Notes: a model not told the origin generated them from the sequence alone. 16,328 nucleotides of DNA from CAYMLL01 sp964390645 (GCA_964390645.1 CAYMLL010000169.1:1-16328); one strand, 5' to 3'; counted from the first letter of the stretch, positions 1 through 7,699 are shown. Numbers and translations: made by a program.

Positions 1-1521
1 CTGCTCGCGCTGGGTGTCGAGACGGGTGACCACGTCTCGCTGTGGCTCAACAACCGTGCCGAGTGGCTGTTCCTGATGTTCGGGCTGGCGAAGGTCGGTG
101 CCGTTCAAGTGCCGATCAACACGCGTTTCCGTACCAAGGACCTCGAGTATGTGGCGCGTCAATCGGACAGCGCCATGCTGATTACCCACGACGTGGCCGG
201 GCCCATCGACTACCTCGCGATGGTGCGGGAGGTCATCGATCTGCCTACCGAGGGGAGCGTTGTTGCGGATGCTGACTTCCCGGACCTGAAGCGTGTCGTC
301 CTCGTCGGCGCACCGGATCATCCGGGTACGGCGTCGTGGTCAGCAGCGCTTCGGAACGCTGACAGCATCGCCGAGGCGGAGGTCGAGGCGCGCGCGCAGT
401 CGGTGGATCCGGACGATCCGGTCCTGATCATGTACACCTCCGGAACCACCGGCTTTCCCAAGGGCGTCGTTCACAGCCACAAGCTGATTCGTAACGTCGA
501 GGATCGGGCGTTCCGCATGGCGATCACGGAGAGCGACGTGATCCTCAACTACCTGCCCCTGTTTCACGCATTCGGATACTCCGAGGGTGCCCTTGTCTCC
601 ATGCTCACCGGCGCGAAGCAGGTGGTCACCGAGACGTTCGATCCGGACCAGGCGCTGGATCTTGCCGAACGGGAGCGGGCGACGATCGCGCACGGCTTCG
701 AGGCGCACATGCATGGCCTTGCGGACGCGCAGGAGGCGAGGCGTCGTGACCTCTCCTGCTTTCGAACGGGAATCTTCGGGGCGGGAATGCACAGCGCGAC
801 GCCGGTGGTGCGCCGTGGCGCGAAGGTGCTGAGCCCCCTCAGGGCCGTATCGGGCTACGGCATGACGGAGATCTGGGTCGGGGTGGCGCAGGGAGGGCTC
901 GCCGACGACGAGCAGCATCGCTGCGAAACGTCCGGATATCCTCTGACGGGACACGAGATCCGCGTGGTGGATCCGGAAACCGGCGCCGAGCAACCGCCCG
1001 GAGTCCCCGGTGAGCTTCGCGTCAAGGGCTACGGCATCATGCTGGGTTACTACAAGAAGCCCGAAGAGACCGCGGCATGCTATGACGACGACGGCTGGTT
1101 CTGCACGGGCGACATGGCGGAACGGCACAGCGACGGCTACATCCGCTTTCTGGGTCGCTACAAGGACATGCTCAAGGTCGGCGGCGAGAACGTGGATCCG
1201 ATGGAGGTCGAAGGACTGCTGCTGGAGCACCCTGCGATCCAGCAGGTGGCGGTCGTGGGGCTCGCCGACGAGCGTCTGTCGGAAGTGCCGGTCGCGTTCG
1301 CAGCGTGCAAGCCCGGGGCGGACATCGACGCGGATGCGGTCATCGATTACTGCCGCGGCAAGGTCGCCAGCTTCAAGATCCCCCGGGACGTGATCTTCAT
1401 CGAGGAGTTTCCCATGACGGCATCGGGAAAGATCCGCAAGGTGGAGCTGCGCGCGGAGGCGCAACGGAGGCTCGAGAGCAGACCGGGCCAGCCCGGATCG
1501 ACTCGCTCGACGGGCTGCTAA
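1..1521 (+). CDS. AMP-forming acyl-CoA ligase, 5'-truncated by window edge
   Basis: Adenylate-forming (ANL superfamily) acyl-CoA synthetase: it activates a carboxylic acid with ATP to an acyl-AMP, then an acyl-CoA, in the cytoplasm. The frame is open from base 1 and the visible part is 506 residues; family members are usually 520-560, so only some tens of N-terminal residues are missing. The ATP-binding loop MYTSGTTGFPKG lies at visible residues about 144-155. The A5 motif GYGMTE follows in the middle, the hinge region YKDMLKVGGENV comes late, and the catalytic A10 lysine is in GKIRK near the C-terminus, so the enzyme looks active. It ends in TAA and overlaps the stop of the convergent crotonase gene by 4 nt. 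Chain-length or aromatic specificity cannot be judged. An internal ATG at 76 exists, but the conserved sequence starts before it. Confidence 0.93.
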   Translation: MLALGVETGDHVSLWLNNRAEWLFLMFGLAKVGAVQVPINTRFRTKDLEYVARQSDSAMLITHDVAGPIDYLAMVREVIDLPTEGSVVADADFPDLKRVVLVGAPDHPGTASWSAALRNADSIAEAEVEARAQSVDPDDPVLIMYTSGTTGFPKGVVHSHKLIRNVEDRAFRMAITESDVILNYLPLFHAFGYSEGALVSMLTGAKQVVTETFDPDQALDLAERERATIAHGFEAHMHGLADAQEARRRDLSCFRTGIFGAGMHSATPVVRRGAKVLSPLRAVSGYGMTEIWVGVAQGGLADDEQHRCETSGYPLTGHEIRVVDPETGAEQPPGVPGELRVKGYGIMLGYYKKPEETAACYDDDGWFCTGDMAERHSDGYIRFLGRYKDMLKVGGENVDPMEVEGLLLEHPAIQQVAVVGLADERLSEVPVAFAACKPGADIDADAVIDYCRGKVASFKIPRDVIFIEEFPMTASGKIRKVELRAEAQRRLESRPGQPGSTRSTGC

Positions 1522-2297
1522 CGCCCCCGAAACTCCGGTAGCCGTCGATCGGTCATGGCCGCGACGCCTTCGCGAAAGTCCTCGGTCTGCAACAGGCGCT
1601 CCTGTTCGGCCTTCTCGCGATCGGTAGCCGCTCGGATGAGACCGGCAAGGTCGCCTCGCATCGTCGTCCGTATCGAGTCGATCGCGAGCGGAGCGGAGCG
1701 GGCGATCTCGAGGGCTCGAGCGTGCGCTGCGGTCCTCACGTCGGAGAGATCCACCAGCTCATCGCAAAGTCCGATGGACAGCGCCTCTTCACCCTTCAGT
1801 CGCCGACCGGTGTAGAGAAGCTCGAGCGCTTTCTGACTTCCGACCACCGCGGGCAGGGTCACCGTGATGCCGAAGCCCTGGTGGAACCCGAGACGGGCGA
1901 AGTTGGCGGTGAAACGAGACTCGCGGCAGCCGATCCGAAAATCCGGCCACAGGGCGAGGCCGAGGCCGCCGCCCACCGCCGCTCCCTGAACAGCCGCGAC
2001 GACCGGAGTCTTCGTCGAGAACAGACGCACCGCCTCGTCGTAGAGGTGCCGCTCGGGAGTCCCGAGCTCGATGCGCTTCGTGTCGAGGTTGGCCCCGGCG
2101 CAGAAGTTCTTGCCCTGGGAGCAGAGAACGACAGCCCGGCAAGATTCCGACCCGTCGAGCCATTCCATTCCCGCCGCGAGGTCTGCGATCAGCTGTTGAT
2201 CGAAGAAGTTGTCGGGACCGCGCTGGATCTCGACCGTGGCGACAAAGCCGTCACCCTGACTGACTTCGACGTCGCCGAAGCGCTCACTGCTGTTCAT
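1518..2297 (-). CDS. Enoyl-CoA hydratase/isomerase (crotonase) family protein with atypical active site
   Basis: Crotonase-fold protein of 259 residues, the usual size. The ATG at 2297 is preceded by GGAAGG about 7 nt upstream; the frame stays open further upstream, but that extension is not crotonase-like. The oxyanion-hole elements are visible: FCAGANL around residues 65-71 and GAAVGGG around 105-111. The two glutamates used by enoyl-CoA hydratase for water addition are not where expected: the first (GGGxE) is Gly113 in GGGLGLA, and the second is around Phe133 in TANFARLG. This makes simple hydratase activity doubtful; an isomerase, hydrolase or decarboxylase role on a CoA thioester is possible. 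It is convergent with the ligase and divergent from the VOC gene, so it may be its own transcription unit. Confidence 0.9.
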   Translation of the reverse strand: MNSSERFGDVEVSQGDGFVATVEIQRGPDNFFDQQLIADLAAGMEWLDGSESCRAVVLCSQGKNFCAGANLDTKRIELGTPERHLYDEAVRLFSTKTPVVAAVQGAAVGGGLGLALWPDFRIGCRESRFTANFARLGFHQGFGITVTLPAVVGSQKALELLYTGRRLKGEEALSIGLCDELVDLSDVRTAAHARALEIARSAPLAIDSIRTTMRGDLAGLIRAATDREKAEQERLLQTEDFREGVAAMTDRRLPEFRGR

Positions 2298-2311
2298 GGA
2301 CTGCCTTCCGT

Positions 2312-2341
2312 TTGCTGGGCAGAGCGCGGCTCTGGTAGCAT
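2312..2341 (+). promoter_or_regulatory. Candidate sigma70-type promoter for the VOC gene
   Basis: TTGCTG (2312-2317) and TAGCAT (2336-2341, preceded by TG one base upstream as in extended -10 boxes) are 18 nt apart. Each box matches four of six consensus bases. Transcription would start near 2348, about 40 nt before the ATG at 2391. This is a weak match in a GC-rich genome and may be chance. Confidence 0.25.
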
Positions 2342-2390
2342 GCCCGTGTCGCGACGGCGCGAGGGGACCGCGGCGCCCGAGAATAACGTG

Positions 2391-3014
2391 ATGTCGACGA
2401 GCCAGCCAAGGGCTTTGTTTCGTGCCGCAGTGGTTGCTGTTCTCATGCCGGCGCTTTACGTCGCCGTCGGAGTTACCGGGTGTGTCTCCCCGGCATCCGG
2501 CCAACCGTCCGGTGGCGAGCCGGTCAGCAGCGACGTGGGCACGACGCCGGGTGAGGTCCAGAATCGAGGCAGCCATGCGAAGCATCCCGGGAGTCGAGAT
2601 CCGATGGTGAGCGGTTTCGATCACGTTGCGGCTCCGATGCGGAACAGCGCAGCGATGGTGCGCTTCTATCGTGCGCTGGGATTCCGGGTGAACGAGGGTG
2701 AGCGGATCTGCTCGGTCCACTTCGGCGACCAGAAGATCAACTTCCACCGGCCTGCGCTCTGGCAGAGTGACGGCTTCACACTGCGCGCGCCCTCGGCCCG
2801 TCCGCCTTGTGGTGACTTCTGCTTCGTGTGGGACGGTTCAGCGGATGCGCTGACAGCGCAGCTCGATCGTGCCGGCGCGGAGGTCATCGAGGGGCCGGTC
2901 GCGCGGGAGGGAGGGCGTGCGGGCGGGACGGCCACCGGCACGAGCTGGTACGTGCGCGATCCGGACGGCAACCTCCTGGAGTTCATCGTCTATCCGACTG
3001 GGGAGGCTCAGTAA
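2391..3014 (+). CDS. VOC (glyoxalase-fold) protein with putative lipoprotein signal peptide
   Basis: The C-terminal ~130 residues (about 73-203) form a vicinal-oxygen-chelate domain: FDHV at 76-79, RFYRALGF at 91-98, KINFHRP at 115-121 and DPDGNLLEF at 190-198. His78, His120 and Glu197 are plausible metal ligands, as in glyoxalase/dioxygenase-type VOC proteins. From the ATG at 2391 the protein is 207 residues and begins with a lipoprotein-like signal: Arg at 7 and 11, a hydrophobic run at 12-28, and lipobox V-T-G-C ending at Cys31. A Gly/Ser/Pro-rich linker (32-71) follows. If this start is right, the VOC domain is exported and lipid-anchored. The alternative start is ATG 2604, giving an ordinary 136-residue cytosolic VOC protein; neither start has a strong ribosome-binding site. 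The last 7 nt overlap the convergent acyl-CoA dehydrogenase gene. Substrate unknown. Confidence 0.75.
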   Translation: MSTSQPRALFRAAVVAVLMPALYVAVGVTGCVSPASGQPSGGEPVSSDVGTTPGEVQNRGSHAKHPGSRDPMVSGFDHVAAPMRNSAAMVRFYRALGFRVNEGERICSVHFGDQKINFHRPALWQSDGFTLRAPSARPPCGDFCFVWDGSADALTAQLDRAGAEVIEGPVAREGGRAGGTATGTSWYVRDPDGNLLEFIVYPTGEAQ

Positions 3015-4192
3015 GAGCGCGGGAGCCCCAGCACGTGCTCGGCCAGATACGTCAGCACGAGATTTGTCGAGATCGGGGCCGTTCGCGCCAGGCGGGCCTC
3101 GCGCCACTTGCGTTCGATGTCGTATTCCCTGGCGAACGCGAACCCTCCGAAGGTGTCGAAGCACGAGTCGGCTGCGTGCCACGCGGCTTCGGCGGACAGC
3201 AGTCGTGCCATGTTGGCTTCGGCTCCGCAATGCTCGCCGGCGTCGAACATCGCCGAGGCTTTGCGAATCATCAAATCGGCGGCTTCGGTCTCTGCGTAGA
3301 TTCGCGCGATCGGAAGCTGAATCCCCTGATTCTGGCCGATCGGACGTCCGAACACGACCCGCTCGTTCGCGTAGTCGACCGCCAGCTTGATGAGGTGTCG
3401 GGCGTTGCCCAGCGACTCACCGGCGAGCAGGATTCGCTCGGCGTTCATGCTGTCCAGAATGTAGCGGAATCCCTTGCCTTCCTCGCCGACGAGGTTCTCG
3501 GCCGGCACGCGCAGATTGTCGATGAAGATCTCCGTGGTGTGGTGATTGATCATCGTGTCGATCGGTCGGATCTCGACACCGTGACCACGTGCCTCCCTGA
3601 GGTCGATGAGGAACGTCGATATACCTCGAGTTCGCTTCGCCACCTGCTCGGCCGGTGTGGTACGGGTGAGCAGCAACATCAAGTCCGAATGCAGTGCCCG
3701 GCTGGTCCATATTTTCCGACCGTTGATGACGTAATGATCTCCCTGCTTCTCGGCGCGGGTCTTCAGCTGCGTGGTGTCCGACCCGGTATCGGGTTCGGTC
3801 ACACCGAACGCCTGCAGCCGGAGCTCACCTGAAGCGATCTCGGGCAGGTACTTCTGTTTCTGCTCCTCGCTGCCGTGACGCAGCACCGTGCCCATCGTGT
3901 ACATCTGCGCGTGGCACGCGGCGGCGCTGCATCCGAACTCATGAACCGTCTCGAGAATTACCGTCGCCGCTCGAATCGGCAATCCCGATCCGCCGTATTG
4001 CTCCGGGATGAGAGCGGCGAGGAATCCATACTCGGTCATCGCGCCGACGAACTCGGTCGGATACTCCGACCCGGCATCGAGCTCTCTCCAGTACTCGCCC
4101 GGGAACTTCTCACACACGCGACGCACCGCGTCGCGCAGGTCCGGGTAGTCGGTCCCGAGAGCCAGGTTCACGGTGCCGTGCGACATTGCCAT
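3008..4192 (-). CDS. Acyl-CoA dehydrogenase
   Basis: FAD-dependent acyl-CoA dehydrogenase of 394 residues (typical 380-400) that introduces an alpha,beta double bond into an acyl-CoA. The flavin/substrate signature is VTEPDTGSD (131-139); the second family signature region is FGGFAFAREYDIERKWREAR. The C-terminal position where medium-chain enzymes carry their catalytic Glu reads APISTNL, without Glu. Instead Glu252 in NAERILLAG aligns with the base of isovaleryl-CoA dehydrogenase, so that is the likely base. Starts at 4192 or 4186 are both possible; GAGGG lies 4 nt before the first and 10 nt before the second. It is the last gene of the minus-strand operon, 11 nt after the HMG-CoA-lyase-like gene. 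A branched-chain or modified acyl-CoA is a reasonable substrate guess. Confidence 0.93.
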   Translation of the reverse strand: MAMSHGTVNLALGTDYPDLRDAVRRVCEKFPGEYWRELDAGSEYPTEFVGAMTEYGFLAALIPEQYGGSGLPIRAATVILETVHEFGCSAAACHAQMYTMGTVLRHGSEEQKQKYLPEIASGELRLQAFGVTEPDTGSDTTQLKTRAEKQGDHYVINGRKIWTSRALHSDLMLLLTRTTPAEQVAKRTRGISTFLIDLREARGHGVEIRPIDTMINHHTTEIFIDNLRVPAENLVGEEGKGFRYILDSMNAERILLAGESLGNARHLIKLAVDYANERVVFGRPIGQNQGIQLPIARIYAETEAADLMIRKASAMFDAGEHCGAEANMARLLSAEAAWHAADSCFDTFGGFAFAREYDIERKWREARLARTAPISTNLVLTYLAEHVLGLPRSY

Positions 4193-4203
4193 CGTGCCCT
4201 CTT

Positions 4204-5151
4204 CTATCTGTTCGTGTCCCGTGATGCCGCAGGCGCGAAACTCCTGGGAAGGCCGGCCGCGGCAACGGCGCCATGAAGCGGCTCGTCCGGAAGCTCTCGC
4301 TCGATGATCCCGCGCACTTCCACCAGCCGCTCGATGTCGATGCCGGTCGACAGCCCCATCGTCTCGAGCAGGAACACCAGGTCCTCGGTGACGATGTTTC
4401 CGGTCGCTCCGGGTGCGAATGGACAGCCGCCCAATCCGGCCAGTGAGCTGTCAAACCGGCGAACTCCTGCGTCGAGCGCGCCTACCACGTTGGCCAGGCC
4501 GAGCCCGCGCGTGTCGTGGAAATGGGCCGCGGGAGGGATGTCGCCGAGATGAGATTCGAGCTGCCTGAAGAGTGACTTGACGTGTGCCGGATCAGCGAAT
4601 CCGACGGTATCGGCGATGGTCACCTCGTTGGCGCCCAGCTCGACATACCGATCGGTCAGCCGGACGACACTGTCGGGATCGATCCGGCCGTCGATCGTGC
4701 AGCCGAATGCCGTGGCGACGCAGCCGCCAAGCTGCACACTGTGCCACTCCGGCCGGGAACGTCGCAGCTCGGTGATCAAACGAAAGTCCTCCATCGAGTC
4801 GGCGGCCGATCGCTGAAGGTTGCGTCGATTGTGACCGTCCGAGGCGGACACGACGTGGACCAGCAGTTGAGCTCCTGCCTCGAAGGCCCGTTGTGCGCCC
4901 TTGACGTTGGGAACGAAGGCCGACACGACCAGATCGGGCTGTCGAAGAGCGTGTGACACCACCTCGGTGCAATCGCGGAACTGCGGAAAGACCGTCTCCG
5001 GCACGAAGGAGCAGACCTGCATCTCGCGGACGCCCGCTTCGTGCTCTGCGGTCACCCACGTGAGCTTGGAGTCGGTCGGGAAGAACGTCGTGACGTTCTG
5101 GAGCCCATCCCGGAGTCCCACTTCGCGGACGATCACGTCAGGTTCCGGCAT
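4204..5151 (-). CDS. Hydroxymethylglutaryl-CoA lyase family protein
   Basis: TIM-barrel HMG-CoA-lyase-type enzyme of 315 residues, which would cleave a 3-hydroxy-3-methyl-acyl-CoA (HMG-CoA to acetoacetate plus acetyl-CoA in the classical enzyme). Key residues are present: Arg14-Asp15 in EVGLRDGLQN, the metal-binding HxH (His210, His212 in AHFHDTRG), the catalytic Cys243 in the signature AGLGGCPFAPGATGN, and Asn252. The ATG at 5151 is chosen because the recognisable N-terminus begins there and GGAG lies just upstream, overlapping the stop of the preceding enoyl-CoA hydratase; the longer open frame up to 5760 runs antisense-like through that gene. The enzyme could act on HMG-CoA, on a citramalyl-CoA-type substrate, or on a longer 3-hydroxy-3-methyl acyl-CoA. 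No methylcrotonyl-CoA carboxylase genes are in the window, so leucine degradation is not demonstrated. Confidence 0.92.
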   Translation of the reverse strand: MPEPDVIVREVGLRDGLQNVTTFFPTDSKLTWVTAEHEAGVREMQVCSFVPETVFPQFRDCTEVVSHALRQPDLVVSAFVPNVKGAQRAFEAGAQLLVHVVSASDGHNRRNLQRSAADSMEDFRLITELRRSRPEWHSVQLGGCVATAFGCTIDGRIDPDSVVRLTDRYVELGANEVTIADTVGFADPAHVKSLFRQLESHLGDIPPAAHFHDTRGLGLANVVGALDAGVRRFDSSLAGLGGCPFAPGATGNIVTEDLVFLLETMGLSTGIDIERLVEVRGIIERELPDEPLHGAVAAAGLPRSFAPAASRDTNR

Positions 5152-5162
5152 CCGCTTGCTCC

Positions 5163-5963
5163 TCAACGACCCTCGAAACGAGGAGGGCGCTTCTCGTTGA
5201 ACGCACGCACGCCCTCGAGCCGATCTTCGGTCGGCACCATCTTCTGGTACGCTTCGATCTCGAATGCGTAGCCTGTCTTGAGGTCGACCTGGGTGGCCAT
5301 GTTGATCGACTTCTTGGCCTGCTGTACCGCAATCGGGGCGTTGGCGGCGATCTGACGGGCTGTGGTCAGCGCTTCGTCCAGGAGCTTCTCGTCGTCGCAG
5401 AGCTTGTTGACGATGGCCCAGTCGTACCCCTGTTCGGCCGTGAATGCCTCTGCGGTCAGGATGATCTCCTTGGCACGTCGTACTCCGCAAGCCCGCGGCA
5501 GATTCTGTGTCCCGCCGGCGCCGGGCATGATCCCCAGCCTGGTCTCGGTCTGTGCGAACCGTGCCGATCGAGCGGCGTAGATGAAGTCGGCAGAGAGGGC
5601 CAGCTCGCAGCCGCCACCGTAGGCGGCGCCGTTGACCGCCGCGATGACAGGAATCGGGCAGTTGAGCAGCGCCTCGGTCATCTGCTCGAAGACGGCGTGT
5701 TGCCGCTGCCAGGCCTCGGTCGTCATCTCGTTGCGGTCCTTCAGGTCTCCCCCGGCGCAAAACGCCCTGGCGCCGGATCCGGTGAGAACGACGCAGCGCA
5801 CACCGTGTCCTTCGACGTAGAAGGCCGAGAACGCATCTCGCAGATCCAGCCCCATCTGCGTGTTGAGCGCGTTGCTCCGCTCGGGGCGGTTCAAGGTGAC
5901 GAGGAGCACATGTTGCTCGTGTCGCTCGAGCAGCAGCGTTTCGTAATCGGTGCGCATGGACAT
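5163..5963 (-). CDS. Enoyl-CoA hydratase (canonical crotonase)
   Basis: Crotonase family, 266 residues, which hydrates a 2-enoyl-CoA to the 3-hydroxyacyl-CoA. Both catalytic glutamates are in place: Glu120 in GGGCELAL and Glu140 in AQTETRLG. The oxyanion-hole segments are FCAGGDLK (68-75) and NGAAYGGG (111-118), followed by MPGAGGTQNLPR. This is unlike the other crotonase gene at 1518-2297, which lacks both glutamates. The start is 5963 (GGA 6 nt upstream) or the second Met at 5957. It lies 16 nt after the CoA-transferase-like gene and 11 nt before the HMG-CoA-lyase-like gene, so it is translated from the same minus-strand message. Confidence 0.93.
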   Translation of the reverse strand: MSMRTDYETLLLERHEQHVLLVTLNRPERSNALNTQMGLDLRDAFSAFYVEGHGVRCVVLTGSGARAFCAGGDLKDRNEMTTEAWQRQHAVFEQMTEALLNCPIPVIAAVNGAAYGGGCELALSADFIYAARSARFAQTETRLGIMPGAGGTQNLPRACGVRRAKEIILTAEAFTAEQGYDWAIVNKLCDDEKLLDEALTTARQIAANAPIAVQQAKKSINMATQVDLKTGYAFEIEAYQKMVPTEDRLEGVRAFNEKRPPRFEGR

Positions 5964-5979
5964 GGCGATTCCAGAAGGG

Positions 5980-6738
5980 TCAGGAGCTGGCGTCGGTCTC
6001 GTCCGGACGGCCCCGCGGCGCCGCGCGAGACTCGACCTCGTGTCGGTCAGCGTTTTTCAACTCGGGGGCCAGGCTGCGCAGTGGCGGCCGCTGGCCGTCG
6101 AGGGACAAGGGCAGTCCGGGCAGGTTCATCTCACCGATTCCGGTGTCCGGTAGCATGCCGGTCGCCGTGGTTTGCCGGTGCTCGAGGACCTCGTCGACCG
6201 ACTGGATGGGTGAACTCGGGACTCCGGCAGCTTCGAGCTTCTCCCGCCACACCGCGCGCGGCGAGGTGGAGAGGACGGCCTCGAGCAAGGCATCGAGCTC
6301 GTCGTGATGCTCGACCCGTCGGGGGTTGGTGCGGAACCGCTCATCCTCGGTCCATTCGGGGTGGCCAACGGCTCCGGCCAGGTGCGCAAAAAGACGGTCG
6401 TTGGACGCGGCGATGGTCAACCAGCCGTCAGCGCAGCGGTATCCCTGATACGGCACGACTCCCCGTGCCTCGGTTCCGCGTCGGGTCGGCACCTCGCCGG
6501 TCGCCTGGAATCCCGTCACGTGCAGGGTCATCCAACCCAGCACCGTCTCGAACATCGTCGAGGCTCCGTTCCAGAACGGTGGTCCCCAGCTCCGTGCATC
6601 GTCGCCTCCGGGGCGCTCGATCTTGATCACCTCCGCGCCCAGACGGGCGAGGATCCACCCCGCGTACGGACCGGCAACGTTGCTGCCGAACTCGAACACC
6701 CGGACGCCGTTCAGCGGAAGGGTCGCGGCTGGATCCAT
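5980..6738 (-). CDS. CaiB/BaiF family CoA-transferase, internally deleted
   Basis: The N-terminal CaiB/BaiF Rossmann part is clear: GVRVFEFGSNVAGPYAGWIL (11-30), GAEVIKIERPGGDDAR, WGPPFWNG. The C-terminal part is also clear: LGWMTLHVTG, VVPYQGYRCADGWLTIA, then the small-domain region ending SLDGQRPPL. The protein is only 252 residues against about 390-400 for the family and 398 for the paralogue at 10697-11893. The sequence jumps near residues 60-67 (TMFETVLGWM) from the segment before 'NRNKRS' to the segment normally found after residue ~195. The missing stretch of about 140 residues contains the region of the catalytic Asp (Asp169 of formyl-CoA transferase). The frame is intact on both sides, so it is either a real in-frame deletion between short repeats or an assembly collapse. 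Start ATG 6738 is preferred; GTG 6750 is an alternative. As written it is unlikely to transfer CoA. Confidence 0.85.
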   Translation of the reverse strand: MDPAATLPLNGVRVFEFGSNVAGPYAGWILARLGAEVIKIERPGGDDARSWGPPFWNGASTMFETVLGWMTLHVTGFQATGEVPTRRGTEARGVVPYQGYRCADGWLTIAASNDRLFAHLAGAVGHPEWTEDERFRTNPRRVEHHDELDALLEAVLSTSPRAVWREKLEAAGVPSSPIQSVDEVLEHRQTTATGMLPDTGIGEMNLPGLPLSLDGQRPPLRSLAPELKNADRHEVESRAAPRGRPDETDASS

Positions 6739-6760
6739 CTCGACGCTCACTTCACGGCTG

Positions 6761-7510
6761 TCACGAGAGCCGCCGACGAAACAAGCCGAACAGGCGTTCC
6801 CAGTGTCGTTCCGCTGCCTGCTTGTCGTAGCAATGCCGGTCCGGGAACGCGAAGCCGTGTTCCGTGCCGGCATGGACTTCGATGCGGTGATCGATGGAAT
6901 GTTCGTCGAGCACTGCAGGCAGCTCCGCAAGGACGCTTTCGGGAACGTACTGGTCCACCTCTGCGAACGCCAGATACAGCTCGGCCTTGATGTTCTCGGC
7001 GTTGACGTGTGGTGAGTCGGGGCGATCGGTGATCAGTCCGACGCCGTATATGGAGGCAGCGGCCGCGAACGCTTCGGGGTAGGCTCCGGCCATGGAGAAC
7101 ACGTACTGGCCGCTCATGCAGTAGCCGACGCAGCCGTAGGGAGGCGGGCGGGCCTGGTCTTCGGCTGCAAGGAACTCCAGCATCCCGGCCGTATCGCTGA
7201 TCAGGAGCCGGTTGTCGGCGATGCTCTTCATCAGCGACCACATCGTCTTGCGGTCGTCGTCGCTCCGGTGGACCCGGGTCCCGTCGAACCCGGCCTCATC
7301 CGCGCGGGCCGACCGGTAGTAGAGGTTCGGCAGCATGACGTAATAGCCGGCAGTCCCGATCCGGCGCGCCATGTCGCGCAGCTCCTCGCGGATTCCGGGC
7401 GCGTCCATGTAGAAGATGATCGCCGGGAACGGACCGTCCTCCTCGGGATGACAGACGAACGTATCGATCTGGCCGTCCCGGGTCGGGATGTCGACGTTCT
7501 TCTCGTGCAT
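6761..7510 (-). CDS. Dienelactone hydrolase family alpha/beta-hydrolase
   Basis: Alpha/beta-hydrolase of the dienelactone hydrolase family, 249 residues from ATG 7510. The Cys-Asp-His triad typical of this family is visible: Cys131 in GYCMSG, Asp186 in FAEVDQYVP and His218 in GTEHGFAFP. The family opens lactones, but distant members hydrolyse other esters or thioesters. Amid CoA-thioester genes, hydrolysis of a ring-opened or lactone intermediate is a reasonable guess only. It is the first gene of the minus-strand operon, with AGG about 10 nt before the ATG. It faces the divergent intergenic region, and the CaiB-type gene follows after 22 nt. The open frame extends to 7552, but those 14 extra residues are not family-like. 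Confidence 0.9.
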   Translation of the reverse strand: MHEKNVDIPTRDGQIDTFVCHPEEDGPFPAIIFYMDAPGIREELRDMARRIGTAGYYVMLPNLYYRSARADEAGFDGTRVHRSDDDRKTMWSLMKSIADNRLLISDTAGMLEFLAAEDQARPPPYGCVGYCMSGQYVFSMAGAYPEAFAAAASIYGVGLITDRPDSPHVNAENIKAELYLAFAEVDQYVPESVLAELPAVLDEHSIDHRIEVHAGTEHGFAFPDRHCYDKQAAERHWERLFGLFRRRLS

Positions 7511-7533
7511 GCGATTCGCCTGAGTTGTTCGAG

Positions 7534-7699
7534 TTCGCGAAGGTCCAGTCAACCAACGTCAGAGTCTCGAAGAACCTGAAGAGCCACTGGACGGGAACCC
7601 GTGTCCGGCTGCTTGCGCCGATTCGCGCGACGGGGTCGCGAAGTGCTGGACGCTCAAGGTTGCGGGCAGTATTTTATACGCCCTCCTCCAGCTTCGCGA
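7534..7699. promoter_or_regulatory. Divergent control region with repeated TTCGCG half-sites
   Basis: The 205 bp between the two divergent operons (7511-7715) contain TTCGCGAA (7534-7541), TTCGCG (7622-7627) facing CGCGAA (7637-7642), and TTCGCGA (7693-7699). The middle pair includes a perfect 15-bp palindrome, CGCGAC-GGG-GTCGCG (7626-7640). A further inverted pair, GTCCAGT (7543-7549) and ACTGGAC (7586-7592), flanks the start-proximal side of the minus-strand operon. These look like sites for a dimeric repressor controlling both operons, but no regulator gene is in the window and the motif is short and GC-rich. Confidence 0.35.
7647..7675 (+). promoter_or_regulatory. Candidate promoter of the HMGCS-like/thiolase operon
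   Basis: TGGACG (7647-7652) and TATTTT (7670-7675) are separated by 17 nt, each matching four of six sigma70 consensus bases. The segment 7670-7679 is the only AT-rich patch in this intergenic region. Transcription would start near 7682, about 33 nt before the ATG at 7716. The same patch reads TATAAAAT on the minus strand, so it could also serve the opposite operon. Confidence 0.35.

Noticed and set aside
340..1464. 374-codon open frame antisense to the acyl-CoA ligase
   Set aside because: Shadow of a strongly conserved coding sequence; Arg/His-rich composition typical of antisense frames.
2298..2747. Upstream extension of the 1518-2297 crotonase to a 409-residue protein
   Set aside because: The extra residues run antisense to the VOC gene, show no domain, and a good ribosome-binding site marks the ATG at 2297.
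5152..5760. Upstream extension of the HMG-CoA-lyase-like protein to 518 residues
   Set aside because: The extension lies in a different frame over the enoyl-CoA hydratase and is Arg-rich shadow sequence.
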